This document shows, in pieces, positions 16,474-24,780 of a DNA stretch of 34,209 nt. The notes beneath the pieces were generated by a model. It was not told the DNA's origin, did no database searches, and worked only from the letters and a program-made list of their open reading frames with translations. The position numbers and the translations under genes are program-made. Each line of letters opens with the position of its first letter. The stretch's first letter is position 1. Source of the DNA: JAUVZF01 sp964449275 (GTDB lineage: Bacteria > Planctomycetota > Phycisphaerae > FEN-1346); contig CAYVAM010000023.1 of NCBI GenBank assembly GCA_964449275.1, positions 1-34,209 on the forward strand. Direction: 5' to 3'.

Positions 16474-16931
16474 GGCGTCTCCTTCCTGGTCTGCTGGAGG
16501 CCGAAGAACCGCGGCCCGCTGTGATGGGCACCGGTGATGGTCCTGGCGACGGCCGAGAGCGACCGGAACCTGCGACCCTCGAACTCGAAGCCGTCGCGCA
16601 GGACCGTGACCTCGTACCGCCTGCCGTGCCACTCCCGGATGAGCCGCGTTCCGGCCACGGGCACGTTGCGTTGACGGACGCGCCGGCCCCGTCGTCTGCG
16701 TACCCCGCCGAGGGGGTTCTCGTCGGCAATCTGTCGCAGCCGGGCCTTCGTCTCGTCCGCCAGTCCCCCGAAGGCCAGTTCCTGGACGCGGTACGCGAGA
16801 CGCCGCACCAGGTGCTTGCGCTTGCAGGTGGCCGGCGGCTCCGTGCCGTAGAGGGTCCGCCACTGCTCGCGCAGCGCCTTCACGTCCAGCCCATCCAGGT
16901 CCGCAAGTTGTTTCAGGACAGAGCCTTGCAT
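16470..16931 (-). CDS. DUF2924 family protein
   Basis: This 153-residue protein matches DUF2924 along its length. Visible blocks are REQWRTLYGTEPPA, KRKHLVRRLAYRVQELAFGGL, the basic stretch VRRRRGRRVRQRNV, PVAGTRLIREWHGRRYEVTVL, and FEFEGRRFRSLSAVARTITG ending in SGPRFFGL. The family is known mainly from phage- and recombinase-linked loci and has no established biochemical role; DNA binding is plausible. The ATG at 16931 follows aaggag. It overlaps both neighbours, placing it in one tight operon with the recombinase. Confidence 0.9.
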   Translation of the reverse strand: MQGSVLKQLADLDGLDVKALREQWRTLYGTEPPATCKRKHLVRRLAYRVQELAFGGLADETKARLRQIADENPLGGVRRRRGRRVRQRNVPVAGTRLIREWHGRRYEVTVLRDGFEFEGRRFRSLSAVARTITGAHHSGPRFFGLQQTRKETP

Positions 16932-17149
16932 GCGGTCTCCTTCCGTCGCCCCCTCGACCACATGAGGGCCCGTCTCGGCGCCCGGCTCAAGGGGATTCCG
17001 GGGGGAAAGGCCCGCGTTTTCGGCCGCTGTTTGCGCCACAGGCGAAGGAGCCCAGCGGCGAGGAGGTCGGCCACTTCGTCGAGACGTTCGGCCTCGGTCA
17101 TGGCCTCGACGTCCGGGGTCGGAGCGGTTTTGCCGTCTGCCGGTATCAT
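16913..17149 (-). CDS. Small conserved protein upstream of DUF2924
   Basis: This 78-residue protein carries TEAERLDEVADLLAAGLLRLW near residues 18-38, a predicted amphipathic helix, and then a basic tail. I have seen similar small proteins before DUF2924/recombinase gene sets, but I know no function. It overlaps the DUF2924 start by 19 bp. The start at 17149 follows a purine-rich gggagaaaggg. Confidence 0.65.
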   Translation of the reverse strand: MIPADGKTAPTPDVEAMTEAERLDEVADLLAAGLLRLWRKQRPKTRAFPPGIPLSRAPRRALMWSRGRRKETACKALS

Positions 17150-17294
17150 ACGCGGGCCCTTTCTCCCTGTGACGGTGCATTCGCCTGTAACCGCGCCATA
17201 GCCTCATTCCGCGCCGCCACCCGCTAGAGGCGGTGCCTGCGAGTGCCGAGGATGGCCGCCGGTTCCTTCACCGCGAACGGCCCGGCCAGCTGAG

Positions 17295-17729
17295 TCACCG
17301 TGTGTCCCCTTCCTCCGGCAGGTAGAGCGGTTCGATCTCCATCGCGTCCAGGTCGAAGCCCTCCGCCGGTTCGCGGGCCTCGTCCGGCGCGAGTTCGCGG
17401 GCGAGGCGCTCCCCGGCCAGCGTCAGCCTGATGTGCGTCGTGCGGCGTCCACCGTGGAGGTTGTGCCGCTCGATGAGGCCCATCGCCTCCAGTCGAACGC
17501 ACTGCCTGTGGTAGATCACGCGTTCGCTGTTGGTGGGCGGGTGGCCGATCCACCCGGCCAGGTTCATCGGCACCAGACCGTTCTCCCGCGCCATCCGGGT
17601 GCGCCGCCTCAGGAGGCCGTAGCGCTCTCGCGAGAGACCATCGAGTGCCGAGATGTTAACAGTGGCCAGCCGGCGCCGATCATGCCAGATCCCGCGTAGA
17701 AGGCCCTTCTGACGCGAATTGAGCCGCAT
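17295..17729 (-). CDS. Winged-helix DNA-binding protein
   Basis: The 144-residue protein has a basic N-terminal half (RQKGLLRGIWHDRRRLATVNISALDGLSRERYGLLRRRTRM). A winged-helix core follows: ERVIYHRQCVRLEAMGLIERHNLHGGRRTTHIRLTLAGERLA, a recognition helix, wing and LT-x-G-E pattern seen in MarR-like regulators. The end is acidic. It probably regulates the recombinase operon that starts 146 bp downstream. The start follows ggagggaggg. It has its own upstream gap, so a separate promoter is likely. Confidence 0.7.
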   Translation of the reverse strand: MRLNSRQKGLLRGIWHDRRRLATVNISALDGLSRERYGLLRRRTRMARENGLVPMNLAGWIGHPPTNSERVIYHRQCVRLEAMGLIERHNLHGGRRTTHIRLTLAGERLARELAPDEAREPAEGFDLDAMEIEPLYLPEEGDTR

Positions 17730-18015
17730 TCGTACCCTCCCTCCGGTTTTCGCGCGCGTTAATAGACCAACTCTGTCCTGGGCCGTGATTGGTTCCGCCG
17801 CCCTCGGAAAAGGTCATCGCCCGGAAGTACCTATGCCGCGTGGACTTACACGTAGCACTAGGTGCATATAGCCTGTTCTCGCGATGTAGCCGTGCCGCCT
17901 CTTCGCGGGAGTGCCGTTGTTGCAGACACGCGTGTCGGAATTACCCTCTGCGACATCCTCACTGGGGAGTTCCCCAGTGAGGGGGCTCGCGCTGTGTAGG
18001 CATGCCCCGTTCCTT
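17730..18015. other. Intergenic region with a strong palindrome
   Basis: No gene is supported in these 286 bases. They should hold the promoter of the winged-helix gene and the end of the upstream transcript. The main structure is the palindrome at 17957-17982. Confidence 0.6.
17957..17982. repeat. Perfect 26-bp palindrome
   Basis: cctcactgggga (17957-17968) and tccccagtgagg (17971-17982) are exact inverted repeats separated by only gt. No T-run follows on either strand, so it is not a standard terminator. It could be an operator, a recombinase or ParB site, or a dispersed repeat. Confidence 0.7.
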
Positions 18016-18570
18016 TCAGGCCACCATGGTGGCGCAGATCTCGCCCCGGCGCGCATCGAGGGCGCCGAGGTCCTGAAGGGCCCGGCACCGGGCGCAGGCC
18101 ACGGTGCTCAGGGCGTCCTCGACGGCCGCCAGTTGCCGCTTGTCCGCGTTAACGCTTTTCCCCTTGGCTCGGGTGCGTCGGCGCCGGGTCGCCTTTGCGG
18201 AGGCGGCGCGCGTCAGATAGTCGTTCCGCCGCGCGTGTAACCGCTTCTCGATCTTCTGGAGCGCGAAACGTCGGTACCGCAGAAGACGGCTCAGATGGAG
18301 CAGGCCGTCCCACCTCGCCCGCCGGATGCGCGACCGCGCGACGCCCACGTCCACGGCGTCCCGGTCGGTCCAGGTGTCGGGATCGACGAGGCGTCGGCAG
18401 TCGGAGAAGAGTTGGTCCATCTCCTCGAGCGTGCGTGCCAGTTTTTCATTATGCGTCCGGGCCAGCGCCGAAGCCTCCCGGTCACCGAGCGTGACATCCG
18501 GTCCGACCGGTGCAAGGTCCAATCCTCGGACGAGCGCCTCGTCCTTCGCCGTTTCGACAGTCCAGTCCAT
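18016..18570 (-). CDS. Hypothetical protein, helical and basic
   Basis: I do not recognise this 184-residue protein. It is rich in charged helices, with a strongly basic middle (SRIRRARWDGLLHLSRLLRY, then TRRRRTRAKGK). It ends with CARCRALQDLGALDARRGE; the CxxC there could be half of a metal site, but no second pair is seen. It follows the primase/helicase gene on the same strand with a 283-bp gap that holds iteron-like repeats. DNA binding is plausible from charge alone. Confidence 0.6.
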   Translation of the reverse strand: MDWTVETAKDEALVRGLDLAPVGPDVTLGDREASALARTHNEKLARTLEEMDQLFSDCRRLVDPDTWTDRDAVDVGVARSRIRRARWDGLLHLSRLLRYRRFALQKIEKRLHARRNDYLTRAASAKATRRRRTRAKGKSVNADKRQLAAVEDALSTVACARCRALQDLGALDARRGEICATMVA

Positions 18571-18649
18571 GAGGGTTCCTCCACCTGGCCGAACGTTCTG
18601 GGCGCCCGAACCGGCGGTCGGCCAGACGGCCGCCGGGGGCGTCGCTTTC

Positions 18650-18673
18650 TGTCATTCTTGTCATTCTTGTCAT
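18650..18673. repeat. 9-bp direct repeats TGTCATTCT
   Basis: Two exact copies of tgtcattct lie at 18650-18658 and 18659-18667, followed by a partial third, tgtcat, at 18668-18673. An inverted set lies at 18829-18844. Confidence 0.7.
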
Positions 18674-18828
18674 GGGGGTCGGGTATAGGGACCCCGGGGG
18701 CACGGGGACAGGCCCCAAGGCGGCCCAGGCGACGTAATCCCTTGCTTATGAAGGGCTTAGCGTCCGTCCGGTTGTCAGAACAGAGAGAGAGTAAGTCCTC
18801 AAAACCCCTATTAAGGAACGTGTGAAAG

Positions 18829-18844
18829 AATGACAAAAATGACA
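18829..18844. repeat. Inverted set of the 9-bp repeats
   Basis: aatgaca occurs at 18829-18835 and 18838-18844, with the same 9-bp period as the set at 18650-18673 but in the opposite orientation. It lies just beyond the stop codon of the primase/helicase gene at 18854. Confidence 0.65.
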
Positions 18845-18853
18845 CAATGCGGT

Positions 18854-21622
18854 TCATGCCGTTGCGGTCTCCAGCGCCCGGGGGTTCGTGCGGAACCGGC
18901 GACCTCGGCGGCCCCGTTTTCCCGGCCGTCGCTCCTCGACCGGCAGAACCAGGTTATGGTCGAGCAGCACGTCGATGGCCGGCTCGATGTCCGCCGTGGT
19001 CCGGAACGTGCCTCGCAGGGGGTGCCAGAGTTCCGAGAAGGTGAAGTCGGTCAAGCCGCGATCCTGAACGTGCCGCCAGACGCGCCGCGCCGCCTCAAGC
19101 GCCCCGCCGCCGTCCATCAGGTCGAAAACGGCCAGGGCATGTTCGGCCAGGAGTTCGCCGAGGCGTGCGGCGCACTCCATGGTGTCCGCGTCGATAGGCC
19201 GGTCGACGGGGTTTCCCGGCTCCAGCACCCAGCGTACGCAGTGGAAGAGGCCGGCTATACGGGCGACGGCGCCGGGGAGTTTCCCCGCCCAATCCGTCAT
19301 CCCTGCAAACCGCCCTCCTTGCCGGAGCTGGACCTCGACCCGCCTCTGGTGGTCCTTCCAGACGCCGTAGGCGGGGCCGTCGAGCGAGAGGACGTGCGGA
19401 TAGGCCATCTCCGCCGCCGCGTCGTACCGTAGCGTCACCCGGAGAAGGGCCAGGAGTCCGTCGGCGTAGCGCAGGGCGACGTCGTCGGGGATGCGCCGGG
19501 GCTCGAGTCCGCGGTACCCCATGCGGGACTTCGGTAGCGCGTACAAGAACCTGGCCAGTAGACCGCGGCCGCGGAACCCGGGTTTTGTGCTGAGGGCCTT
19601 CAGCACGTCGGGCTGGGGGCTTAGGCCCATCGTCAGGAGCGTGTGGTCGAGGACGACCGGCGGCCGCGACCCGCGATCCACGCGCACGGGCGCGCCGGAG
19701 TGGCTCTGCAAGAACAGGTCCAGATTGGGGATACCGTTGGAGTACCGGCCGGCCAGGACGTCGAAGATGCCGCCTTCGTCCGAGAGGATGGCCATCCGCC
19801 CGCTCTGTTCGGCCATCATCGTGCCGAGGTGCTCGGGCGTCACGTCCTGGGTGAAGAGCCGCGGCGGGACCGGGACACGCGGCACGGACGCCTCCACGCC
19901 TTCGATCTCCTTCTGCAACTCGTCCCGTTTTTGCGGGTCATCTTCGGCGGCGCACTTGGCGCGCAGGCGGGTGATCCGGGCCTGAAGCGTCTTGGCCTTC
20001 GACTCGGCCCTCTGCCGCTCGTCGGCCGTCCGTTTTCGCTCGGCCCGTTCCCAGTCCACGAGCGGTCCGGTGGCGAGCTTGTGGACGGCCGTCTTGCGTT
20101 GACCGCTCTTCATCGCCGGGGCGGTCCAGAGGTTGACCGGTTCGAAGTAGCCGGGTTCCGGCCGGACGCTGAACCGTCCCTGGGCCGCCGTGGCCGCGGC
20201 CGACAGGCACAGCAGGGCCGGCAACTCGAGCGGCGTTTCGGTCGCCTCGGCGATCTCCTCGGCCATCCGTCCGAGCCAACCGTCCAGGAGGCGCGGTGGC
20301 ATCGCAGGAGGCTCGGGATCGTCGAGCGGGAAGGGTTCAGGGGCCTCGTCCGCCACGCAGACCTGGCCGATGGCACCGGTGCGCGGGCCGGGGACGGTGA
20401 CACCTGGCGCGGCGCTGCCGGCGCCTGCGTCCGCCGAGGCAGCCGCCTGCCCAAGGATGCCTGACAGGTCCACGTCAGCGCCCTCGGCGGGAATCTCGGC
20501 GGCCGCCTGATGGGCCCTGGCCAGCGTGCGGAGCATGTAATCACGCCTGAGGGATTTCTCGGGGCTGGCGCCCGTGCGCCGCCTGGCCGCGATGAGCAGG
20601 TCGGCCGTTTCCTGGTCGGTCCAGTCCAGGCGCGCGGCGATGGAGGCGAGGGCCAGGTCGTAGCCGCTCTGGGACTGGTCCGCGAGATCCGTCCGCTCGT
20701 GGTTCCACGTCTGGCGGAACTTCGGACACGCGGCGATGGCCTCGGCCATCTTCGCCGCCGGCGGCTCGGCGTCTGCGCGCAGGACGAGGTTTTCGCCGGT
20801 GGGCACCGGTGCTTTGTCGTCGGTTTCGGCCAGGTACGGTTCGAAGTCGCCAGGGTTGAAGCGCCGTTCGAGATGGGATTCGATGACACGGACCTCGGCC
20901 GGCGGTGTGCCCTTGTGGTTCAGCGTACCGGGCAGCCGCAGCACACGGGTCAGGTCGCCGAGATTCTCCAAGTGCCAGCCCAGCGACTCGGCCGCGGCGC
21001 AGACGGTGCCGTGCCACCCCTTGGCGAGCCGGGCGGCCTGGTCACGTTCCCCGTCGGTGTCGAAGACCCAGGGCTCCTTCAGCACCCAGTAGGCGTGCAG
21101 GCCATGCCCACTGTGGACGAGCATGGACGGTGCGTGCGGCAGGCGTTCGAGGATGCCCTGGGCGTCGTCGAGCGTCGCAGGGAGGGGCTTCTTGTCGCGG
21201 CCGGGGCCAAGGAGGTCGATGTCGGCCCACAGGGCACCGATGGCAGCGACGTCCTTGGCCTTGCCGCGACCGGACGGACTGCCTTGGATGAGACCGACGC
21301 CGAAGTAGACGTTCTGCGCCGGCGACTGCTCCTTCGCGTAGACAGCGGCCCCAGCGGCGTCCGCGAAGAGGCGGGTCTGGAGGCTTGGCACGGTGAAGAC
21401 GGCCAGGCGGCGCTCGGCCGAGAGGGCGTCGTCGAAGAGTTCTGTGATGAAACCCTGCGAAGGTGGCTGGTTCCATGCCGGAGCCTCAGCCGCCACGCGG
21501 CCGTTCTCAGCCGACAAGGACGGCGCGCGTGTATCTTGCGCCGGTGTTTCAACCGCATCAACCAGTGCCGCCCCGGGTGAGTCTGACGCGGCCGTTACTT
21601 GACAAGTGCTACTTTGCGACAT
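18854..21622 (-). CDS. Primase / DUF3987 helicase-like replication protein
   Basis: The 922-residue protein looks like the element's replication initiator. The N-terminal part (about 60-290) resembles RepB-type or archaeo-eukaryotic primases: LWADIDL (131-137; D134, D136), SGHGLHAYW (171-179) and RVLRLPGTLNHK (226-237). The C-terminal part (about 435-885) is DUF3987, with a P-loop-like KSGQRKT (505-511), a coiled coil (about 524-580) and LSDEGG (613-618) as a Walker-B-like block. Such fusions are typical of integrative elements and phage satellites. The ATG at 21622 lies inside the last codons of the ParB-methyltransferase gene (14-bp overlap), so the two are coupled. A longer upstream frame is the shadow of that gene. 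Confidence 0.87.
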   Translation of the reverse strand: MSQSSTCQVTAASDSPGAALVDAVETPAQDTRAPSLSAENGRVAAEAPAWNQPPSQGFITELFDDALSAERRLAVFTVPSLQTRLFADAAGAAVYAKEQSPAQNVYFGVGLIQGSPSGRGKAKDVAAIGALWADIDLLGPGRDKKPLPATLDDAQGILERLPHAPSMLVHSGHGLHAYWVLKEPWVFDTDGERDQAARLAKGWHGTVCAAAESLGWHLENLGDLTRVLRLPGTLNHKGTPPAEVRVIESHLERRFNPGDFEPYLAETDDKAPVPTGENLVLRADAEPPAAKMAEAIAACPKFRQTWNHERTDLADQSQSGYDLALASIAARLDWTDQETADLLIAARRRTGASPEKSLRRDYMLRTLARAHQAAAEIPAEGADVDLSGILGQAAASADAGAGSAAPGVTVPGPRTGAIGQVCVADEAPEPFPLDDPEPPAMPPRLLDGWLGRMAEEIAEATETPLELPALLCLSAAATAAQGRFSVRPEPGYFEPVNLWTAPAMKSGQRKTAVHKLATGPLVDWERAERKRTADERQRAESKAKTLQARITRLRAKCAAEDDPQKRDELQKEIEGVEASVPRVPVPPRLFTQDVTPEHLGTMMAEQSGRMAILSDEGGIFDVLAGRYSNGIPNLDLFLQSHSGAPVRVDRGSRPPVVLDHTLLTMGLSPQPDVLKALSTKPGFRGRGLLARFLYALPKSRMGYRGLEPRRIPDDVALRYADGLLALLRVTLRYDAAAEMAYPHVLSLDGPAYGVWKDHQRRVEVQLRQGGRFAGMTDWAGKLPGAVARIAGLFHCVRWVLEPGNPVDRPIDADTMECAARLGELLAEHALAVFDLMDGGGALEAARRVWRHVQDRGLTDFTFSELWHPLRGTFRTTADIEPAIDVLLDHNLVLPVEERRPGKRGRRGRRFRTNPRALETATA

Positions 21623-22799
21623 GGCAGACGCTCCCCAGGTCCTGGAACTCCTTCGTGAAGGCAGCCGTGTCCTCGCCGCAGTAGACCACCGCCTGCCCTT
21701 GGAGCGGCGCGGAGGTCTTCTCGGGGTGCCAGAACCGGACCCGCCCCGCAGGGAAGCACACCGCGGACGCCACGCCCAGCAGCGCCTGGAACCACTGCGT
21801 CTCGGTGGCGTTGTTGACGAGCACGACGGCCTGGGGGACATCGCCGGCGCGGTAGTGTCGGAGGAGTTTCTCAGAGAACCGCCGGACCAGCGGCTGGGCG
21901 TACGGCGGGTTCATGAACACCCGGCCCGACCAGTGCTGCGACAGGCCGTCGTCTGCGGCCGTGAAGAAACGTGTCGCCCGGACCACCTCATTGGCCGCCG
22001 CGCTTGAGGCGGGGTCGAGGTCGATGCCGCCCATCACGCGACGGGCGCGGTCGACGTAGTCGGCCGGCGTGTACCATTCGTTGTCGCCGGCGTTGTGGGC
22101 GACGTGGGGACGGGTCACCTGGCGCATCGCCTCGGCGGAAGTGACCTCGCCGGTTCTCACCTTGTCGGCAAGGTCGGGGCGCTCGCGCTGGAGCCGGTCC
22201 ATTCGTTCGACGGCACCCCGGTTGGTCTTGCTGGCTGCGGCCCGGATAGCGCTGCCCCGGCCGCGAGGCGCCGAGGACGACCGTCCACAACCTGCGGCCG
22301 GACGTTCCGTCGCTCTCGGTTTCGGGATGCCCTTCTGCGATTCGCTGCGCGCCCGGTTGGCCCGCTGCCGGAGTTGCTGCTGTTCGGCCTGCCAGGCCCC
22401 CGACTTCTGTGTGCATGACTTCCAGATCAGGTACCGCTGGTCCTGCGTCAGGTCGCGGCGTTCGCCGTTGACGCTCCAGACATAGGCGAACGGGTCGGCA
22501 TCGTCCGGCAGCCGTTCGATTCGCGGCTGGACGCCCGCCTTCCGGCACGCCAGGTACCGGTTCCGCCCGTCCACGATGAGGCCGCGGTGCGTGCGGATGG
22601 GCTCGCGCTGCCCATGGGCCCGGATGTCGTCGGCGAGTTCATCGATCCGCTCGTCATCGAGCAAGGGGAACTCGTTTGCGGCGCGGTGGAAATCAAGCGA
22701 GATCAGGCCGGGGGCCTCCTCGTCAAGCCCCGGCTGTTCTTGCGGTTCCTTACGCAAAGACAGGTTGCATGTGGCTGCTGCCATCACCATCCGTTTCAT
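21609..22799 (-). CDS. ParB-like domain fused to DNA N6-adenine methyltransferase
   Basis: The 396-residue protein has two parts. Residues about 30-110 are a ParB/sulfiredoxin-type domain (LDDERIDELADDIRAHG, then LIVDGRNRYLACRKAG). After a basic low-complexity linker (about 140-200), residues about 235-396 are a phage-type Dam methyltransferase: NEWYTPADYVD (240-250), GIDLDPASS (258-266) and the catalytic NPPY (297-300). It would methylate adenine, perhaps protecting the element or marking its origin. The start is uncertain: ATGs at 22799, 22790 and 22784 are in frame, and the only ribosome-binding-like ggag fits 22790 best. No cognate nuclease lies next to it. Confidence 0.88.
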   Translation of the reverse strand: MKRMVMAAATCNLSLRKEPQEQPGLDEEAPGLISLDFHRAANEFPLLDDERIDELADDIRAHGQREPIRTHRGLIVDGRNRYLACRKAGVQPRIERLPDDADPFAYVWSVNGERRDLTQDQRYLIWKSCTQKSGAWQAEQQQLRQRANRARSESQKGIPKPRATERPAAGCGRSSSAPRGRGSAIRAAASKTNRGAVERMDRLQRERPDLADKVRTGEVTSAEAMRQVTRPHVAHNAGDNEWYTPADYVDRARRVMGGIDLDPASSAAANEVVRATRFFTAADDGLSQHWSGRVFMNPPYAQPLVRRFSEKLLRHYRAGDVPQAVVLVNNATETQWFQALLGVASAVCFPAGRVRFWHPEKTSAPLQGQAVVYCGEDTAAFTKEFQDLGSVCHVAK

Positions 22800-22854
22800 C
22801 TCCGAAGAAAACCAGTTCGTCGTCTGACGGTGGCCGGTTGGGCACCGCCCCGCT

Positions 22855-23199
22855 TCAGGTCCGCCAGATCACCGAGCGCCGGTCCATGACGTCGCCGAGA
22901 AGATGGCGCGTGCGGCGCGTCACGAAGGTGTTTCCCTTGTGGAAGTGTAGCCTGTACTGGAACAGGTGGCCCTGCTCGCACACGAATGTCAGGTCGATGG
23001 TGACGCCGCGGTCCATCGGAGGCGCGTGCGGGTCGACGGTCAGACCGTCCGAATCGATCACGACAAGCCCGTTGGCCGTGCCTGGCGACCAGCAGGCCAA
23101 GCGAACCGGATGGACGTATTCGTCGCCACACACGGGGCACGCCATCGCGGGATCGCACGAGGTCTTGCGGCCGGTGGGGATGAGTTCCTTGGGCATCAT
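22855..23199 (-). CDS. Zinc-ribbon hypothetical protein
   Basis: The 114-residue protein contains CPVCGDEYVHP near residue 20 and CEQGHLFQYRLHF near residue 75, a split CxxC / CxxGH arrangement that suggests one bound zinc. The centre is beta-rich (NGLVVIDSDGLTVDPHAPP). I place the start at 23199, where ggag lies upstream; the frame is open to 23277 but that start has no ribosome binding site. It is the first larger gene ahead of the ParB-methyltransferase in the replication operon. Function unknown. Confidence 0.72.
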   Translation of the reverse strand: MMPKELIPTGRKTSCDPAMACPVCGDEYVHPVRLACWSPGTANGLVVIDSDGLTVDPHAPPMDRGVTIDLTFVCEQGHLFQYRLHFHKGNTFVTRRTRHLLGDVMDRRSVIWRT

Positions 23200-23325
23200 A
23201 AACGACGTCTCCACTGTGGGTTCCTGGGTTCCGTTACGTCCCATGCGTTCTGACGAGAGAAGCGCTCGGGTGGCCATTTACACCGGCCGCCGGCTCCTGC
23301 ATCGCTCTCGCCTGCGCGCATCGAG

Positions 23326-23544
23326 TCAGTTCAAACACGGTGTTCGCCCGCCCAGCTTCCGTTGGGCTTGGCCGGCGGAACGGACGTTCCCGGCCCTCTC
23401 CTGTTCCCACTCCGCCAGGAGCCAGGCGGCCAGGGCCTGGGCACGGCGAGACCACGTTGCGGCGGTTTCCGGCGTCGGGGCGGCCGTTGCCACCGACAGA
23501 CCGAACCGGCCGACGCGTTCGGTGGGAAGTGTCTCGGTGGTCAA
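23326..23544 (-). CDS. Small hypothetical protein
   Basis: This 72-residue protein is a mostly helical, tryptophan-containing peptide (TWSRRAQALAAWLLAEWEQERAG). Its ATG overlaps the stop of the preceding HTH gene by 4 bp, which supports it as a real coupled gene. No family is recognised. Confidence 0.55.
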   Translation of the reverse strand: MTTETLPTERVGRFGLSVATAAPTPETAATWSRRAQALAAWLLAEWEQERAGNVRSAGQAQRKLGGRTPCLN

Positions 23545-23753
23545 CCTCCACCCCCTTCCGCAGCCAGCAGGTCGCTGGCGTCACGGTGACGGAAATACCA
23601 GCTTGCTGTCGACACGTCTTTGTCGCTCCAGAGATACGCCCCGCCGGGGCCCTTTTCGGGTGCTGGCAGCCTTTGGTCCCACACCGCCCGCGACAGCCGG
23701 CTGGTGCCGATGCCGAGCAGACGGGCCACCTCCCGCGTGCTGCGAAAAGCCAT
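23541..23753 (-). CDS. Small excisionase-like HTH protein
   Basis: The 70-residue protein starts AFRSTREVARLLGIGTSRLSRAVW, a helix-turn-helix of the HTH_17/excisionase type, followed by a wing-like GGAYLWSDKDV. The ATG at 23753 follows gggagg; a longer open frame upstream to 23933 has no support. It is the first gene of the replication operon and probably regulates it or acts in excision. Confidence 0.75.
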   Translation of the reverse strand: MAFRSTREVARLLGIGTSRLSRAVWDQRLPAPEKGPGGAYLWSDKDVSTASWYFRHRDASDLLAAEGGGG

Positions 23754-24047
23754 AGCGTTCCTCCCGTGTTCTGCGATGGCGGATTCCCGCCAGGTTCGAA
23801 AAAGCGGCGCCGGCCGTGCCAGCCCCTTCTTTGCGATATCGCCTTCACCCCTTACCGACACGGCGCGGGCCGAATCGGCCGCGAATTCCCAATTATTTTT
23901 TGCCGGGGCCGACGTGGGCGCCCCGGTTCCCATCTCCGTCAGGCGATGTGGTGAAGGCCGAATCTGGCCCGAAAGGCCCGTTTTTCGGCCTCATTACTGT
24001 CCCATGGCCCCGGCCGGCAGTCGCTGGACTCCTCTCAACCGCCCGAA

Positions 24048-24060
24048 AATCGTTCCACAT
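24048..24060. repeat. Direct repeat copy 1 (aatcgttccacat)
   Basis: aatcgttccacat is repeated exactly at 24552-24564, 504 bp away. Similar flanks follow in both copies (gaccc, then ggcc). Confidence 0.6.
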
Positions 24061-24347
24061 ATAGACCCTGTGGCCAACATAGCCCTCCGTCCACGTCCGT
24101 TACCCTCGCCGCGGGGTCGGCGCGCCGCCGTGGCGATCGTTCCGCGAACGCGTTTACCCCTACATCTGCCCGAGCCGCCGAATTGATGCGCGGATTTTCG
24201 GGGCGGGCGACTGGAACCCCCCCCTCTACCATTGTCTTTTTGCGGAAGGGGGCGCACTTTTGCGTGGAATCTGCGGCGGGGGCTGGTTTCCTCGCTCCGG
24301 TTGGAGCCGTTTGCACTGGCCCTCCACAAGGTTATTTGCCGCTCGGC

Positions 24348-24383
24348 CCGAATTTCCGCAGTCGAATTCCGGATTTCCGCATT
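24348..24383. repeat. Two iteron-like 15-bp repeats, 21 bp apart
   Basis: ccgaatttccgcagt (24348-24362) and ccggatttccgcatt (24369-24383) differ at two positions and are offset by 21 bp, two helical turns. This spacing fits binding sites for an initiator or regulator. Confidence 0.5.
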
Positions 24384-24551
24384 TTTTCTGGCCAGCGGCA
24401 TCCGGCGGGCGGCCGTCAGGTCCTTTAGTGGGCAGGTGCCATATGGCTCGCGACGGACGGTCTCACACCAGCGCCGGTGAAAGGGGCTCCCATCTATAAA
24501 ACATACGCCGCTGAGCCGCCGCATGTACGCGAGTAATCGCCAGAATCGGAG

Positions 24552-24564
24552 AATCGTTCCACAT
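24552..24564. repeat. Direct repeat copy 2 (aatcgttccacat)
   Basis: Exact second copy of the 13-bp sequence at 24048-24060, followed by a similar gaccc-ggcc flank. Confidence 0.6.
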
Positions 24565-24780
24565 CTGGACCCCCGCGGCCCAGAGGGCTGGGATGGCGCG
24601 CCTCCACGGGGGTGGTGCACCGCGAAACGCGGCTCCTACTGGTTATGTACCCGGCGCGGCGGCGAACTGTCGGTGAAGAAGCCGCCGTTGGCGAGGTGAG
24701 CGACGAGGGGGACGCGAAAGCGGGACTGTGTCTCTGAGATGGGCGGACCAGCCGGGGGTGCGTGTTCTTCCGCCGGGGTA

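Larger units (their letters stand above)
23754..24780. other. ~1-kb non-coding region upstream of the replication operon
   Basis: No convincing gene is present on either strand; all open frames lack ribosome binding sites and show shadow composition. It contains a pair of 15-bp iteron-like repeats 21 bp apart (24348-24383) and a 13-bp direct repeat at 24048-24060 and 24552-24564. Its position directly before the HTH/ParB/primase operon makes it the best place for an origin and the operon promoter. No function is shown by sequence alone. Confidence 0.55.

Noticed and set aside
18650..18844. CRISPR-like short repeats
   Set aside because: The repeats are only 9 bp with no spacers between copies and occur in opposite orientations. 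No cas genes are present anywhere in the window.
20510..21580. Plus-strand open frame of 356 codons inside the primase gene
   Set aside because: It is antisense to clearly conserved primase motifs and has no ribosome binding site.
23326..23753. Toxin-antitoxin pair from the two overlapping small genes
   Set aside because: The first is an HTH protein, but the second shows no toxin motif and no catalytic residues. Coupling alone is not enough.
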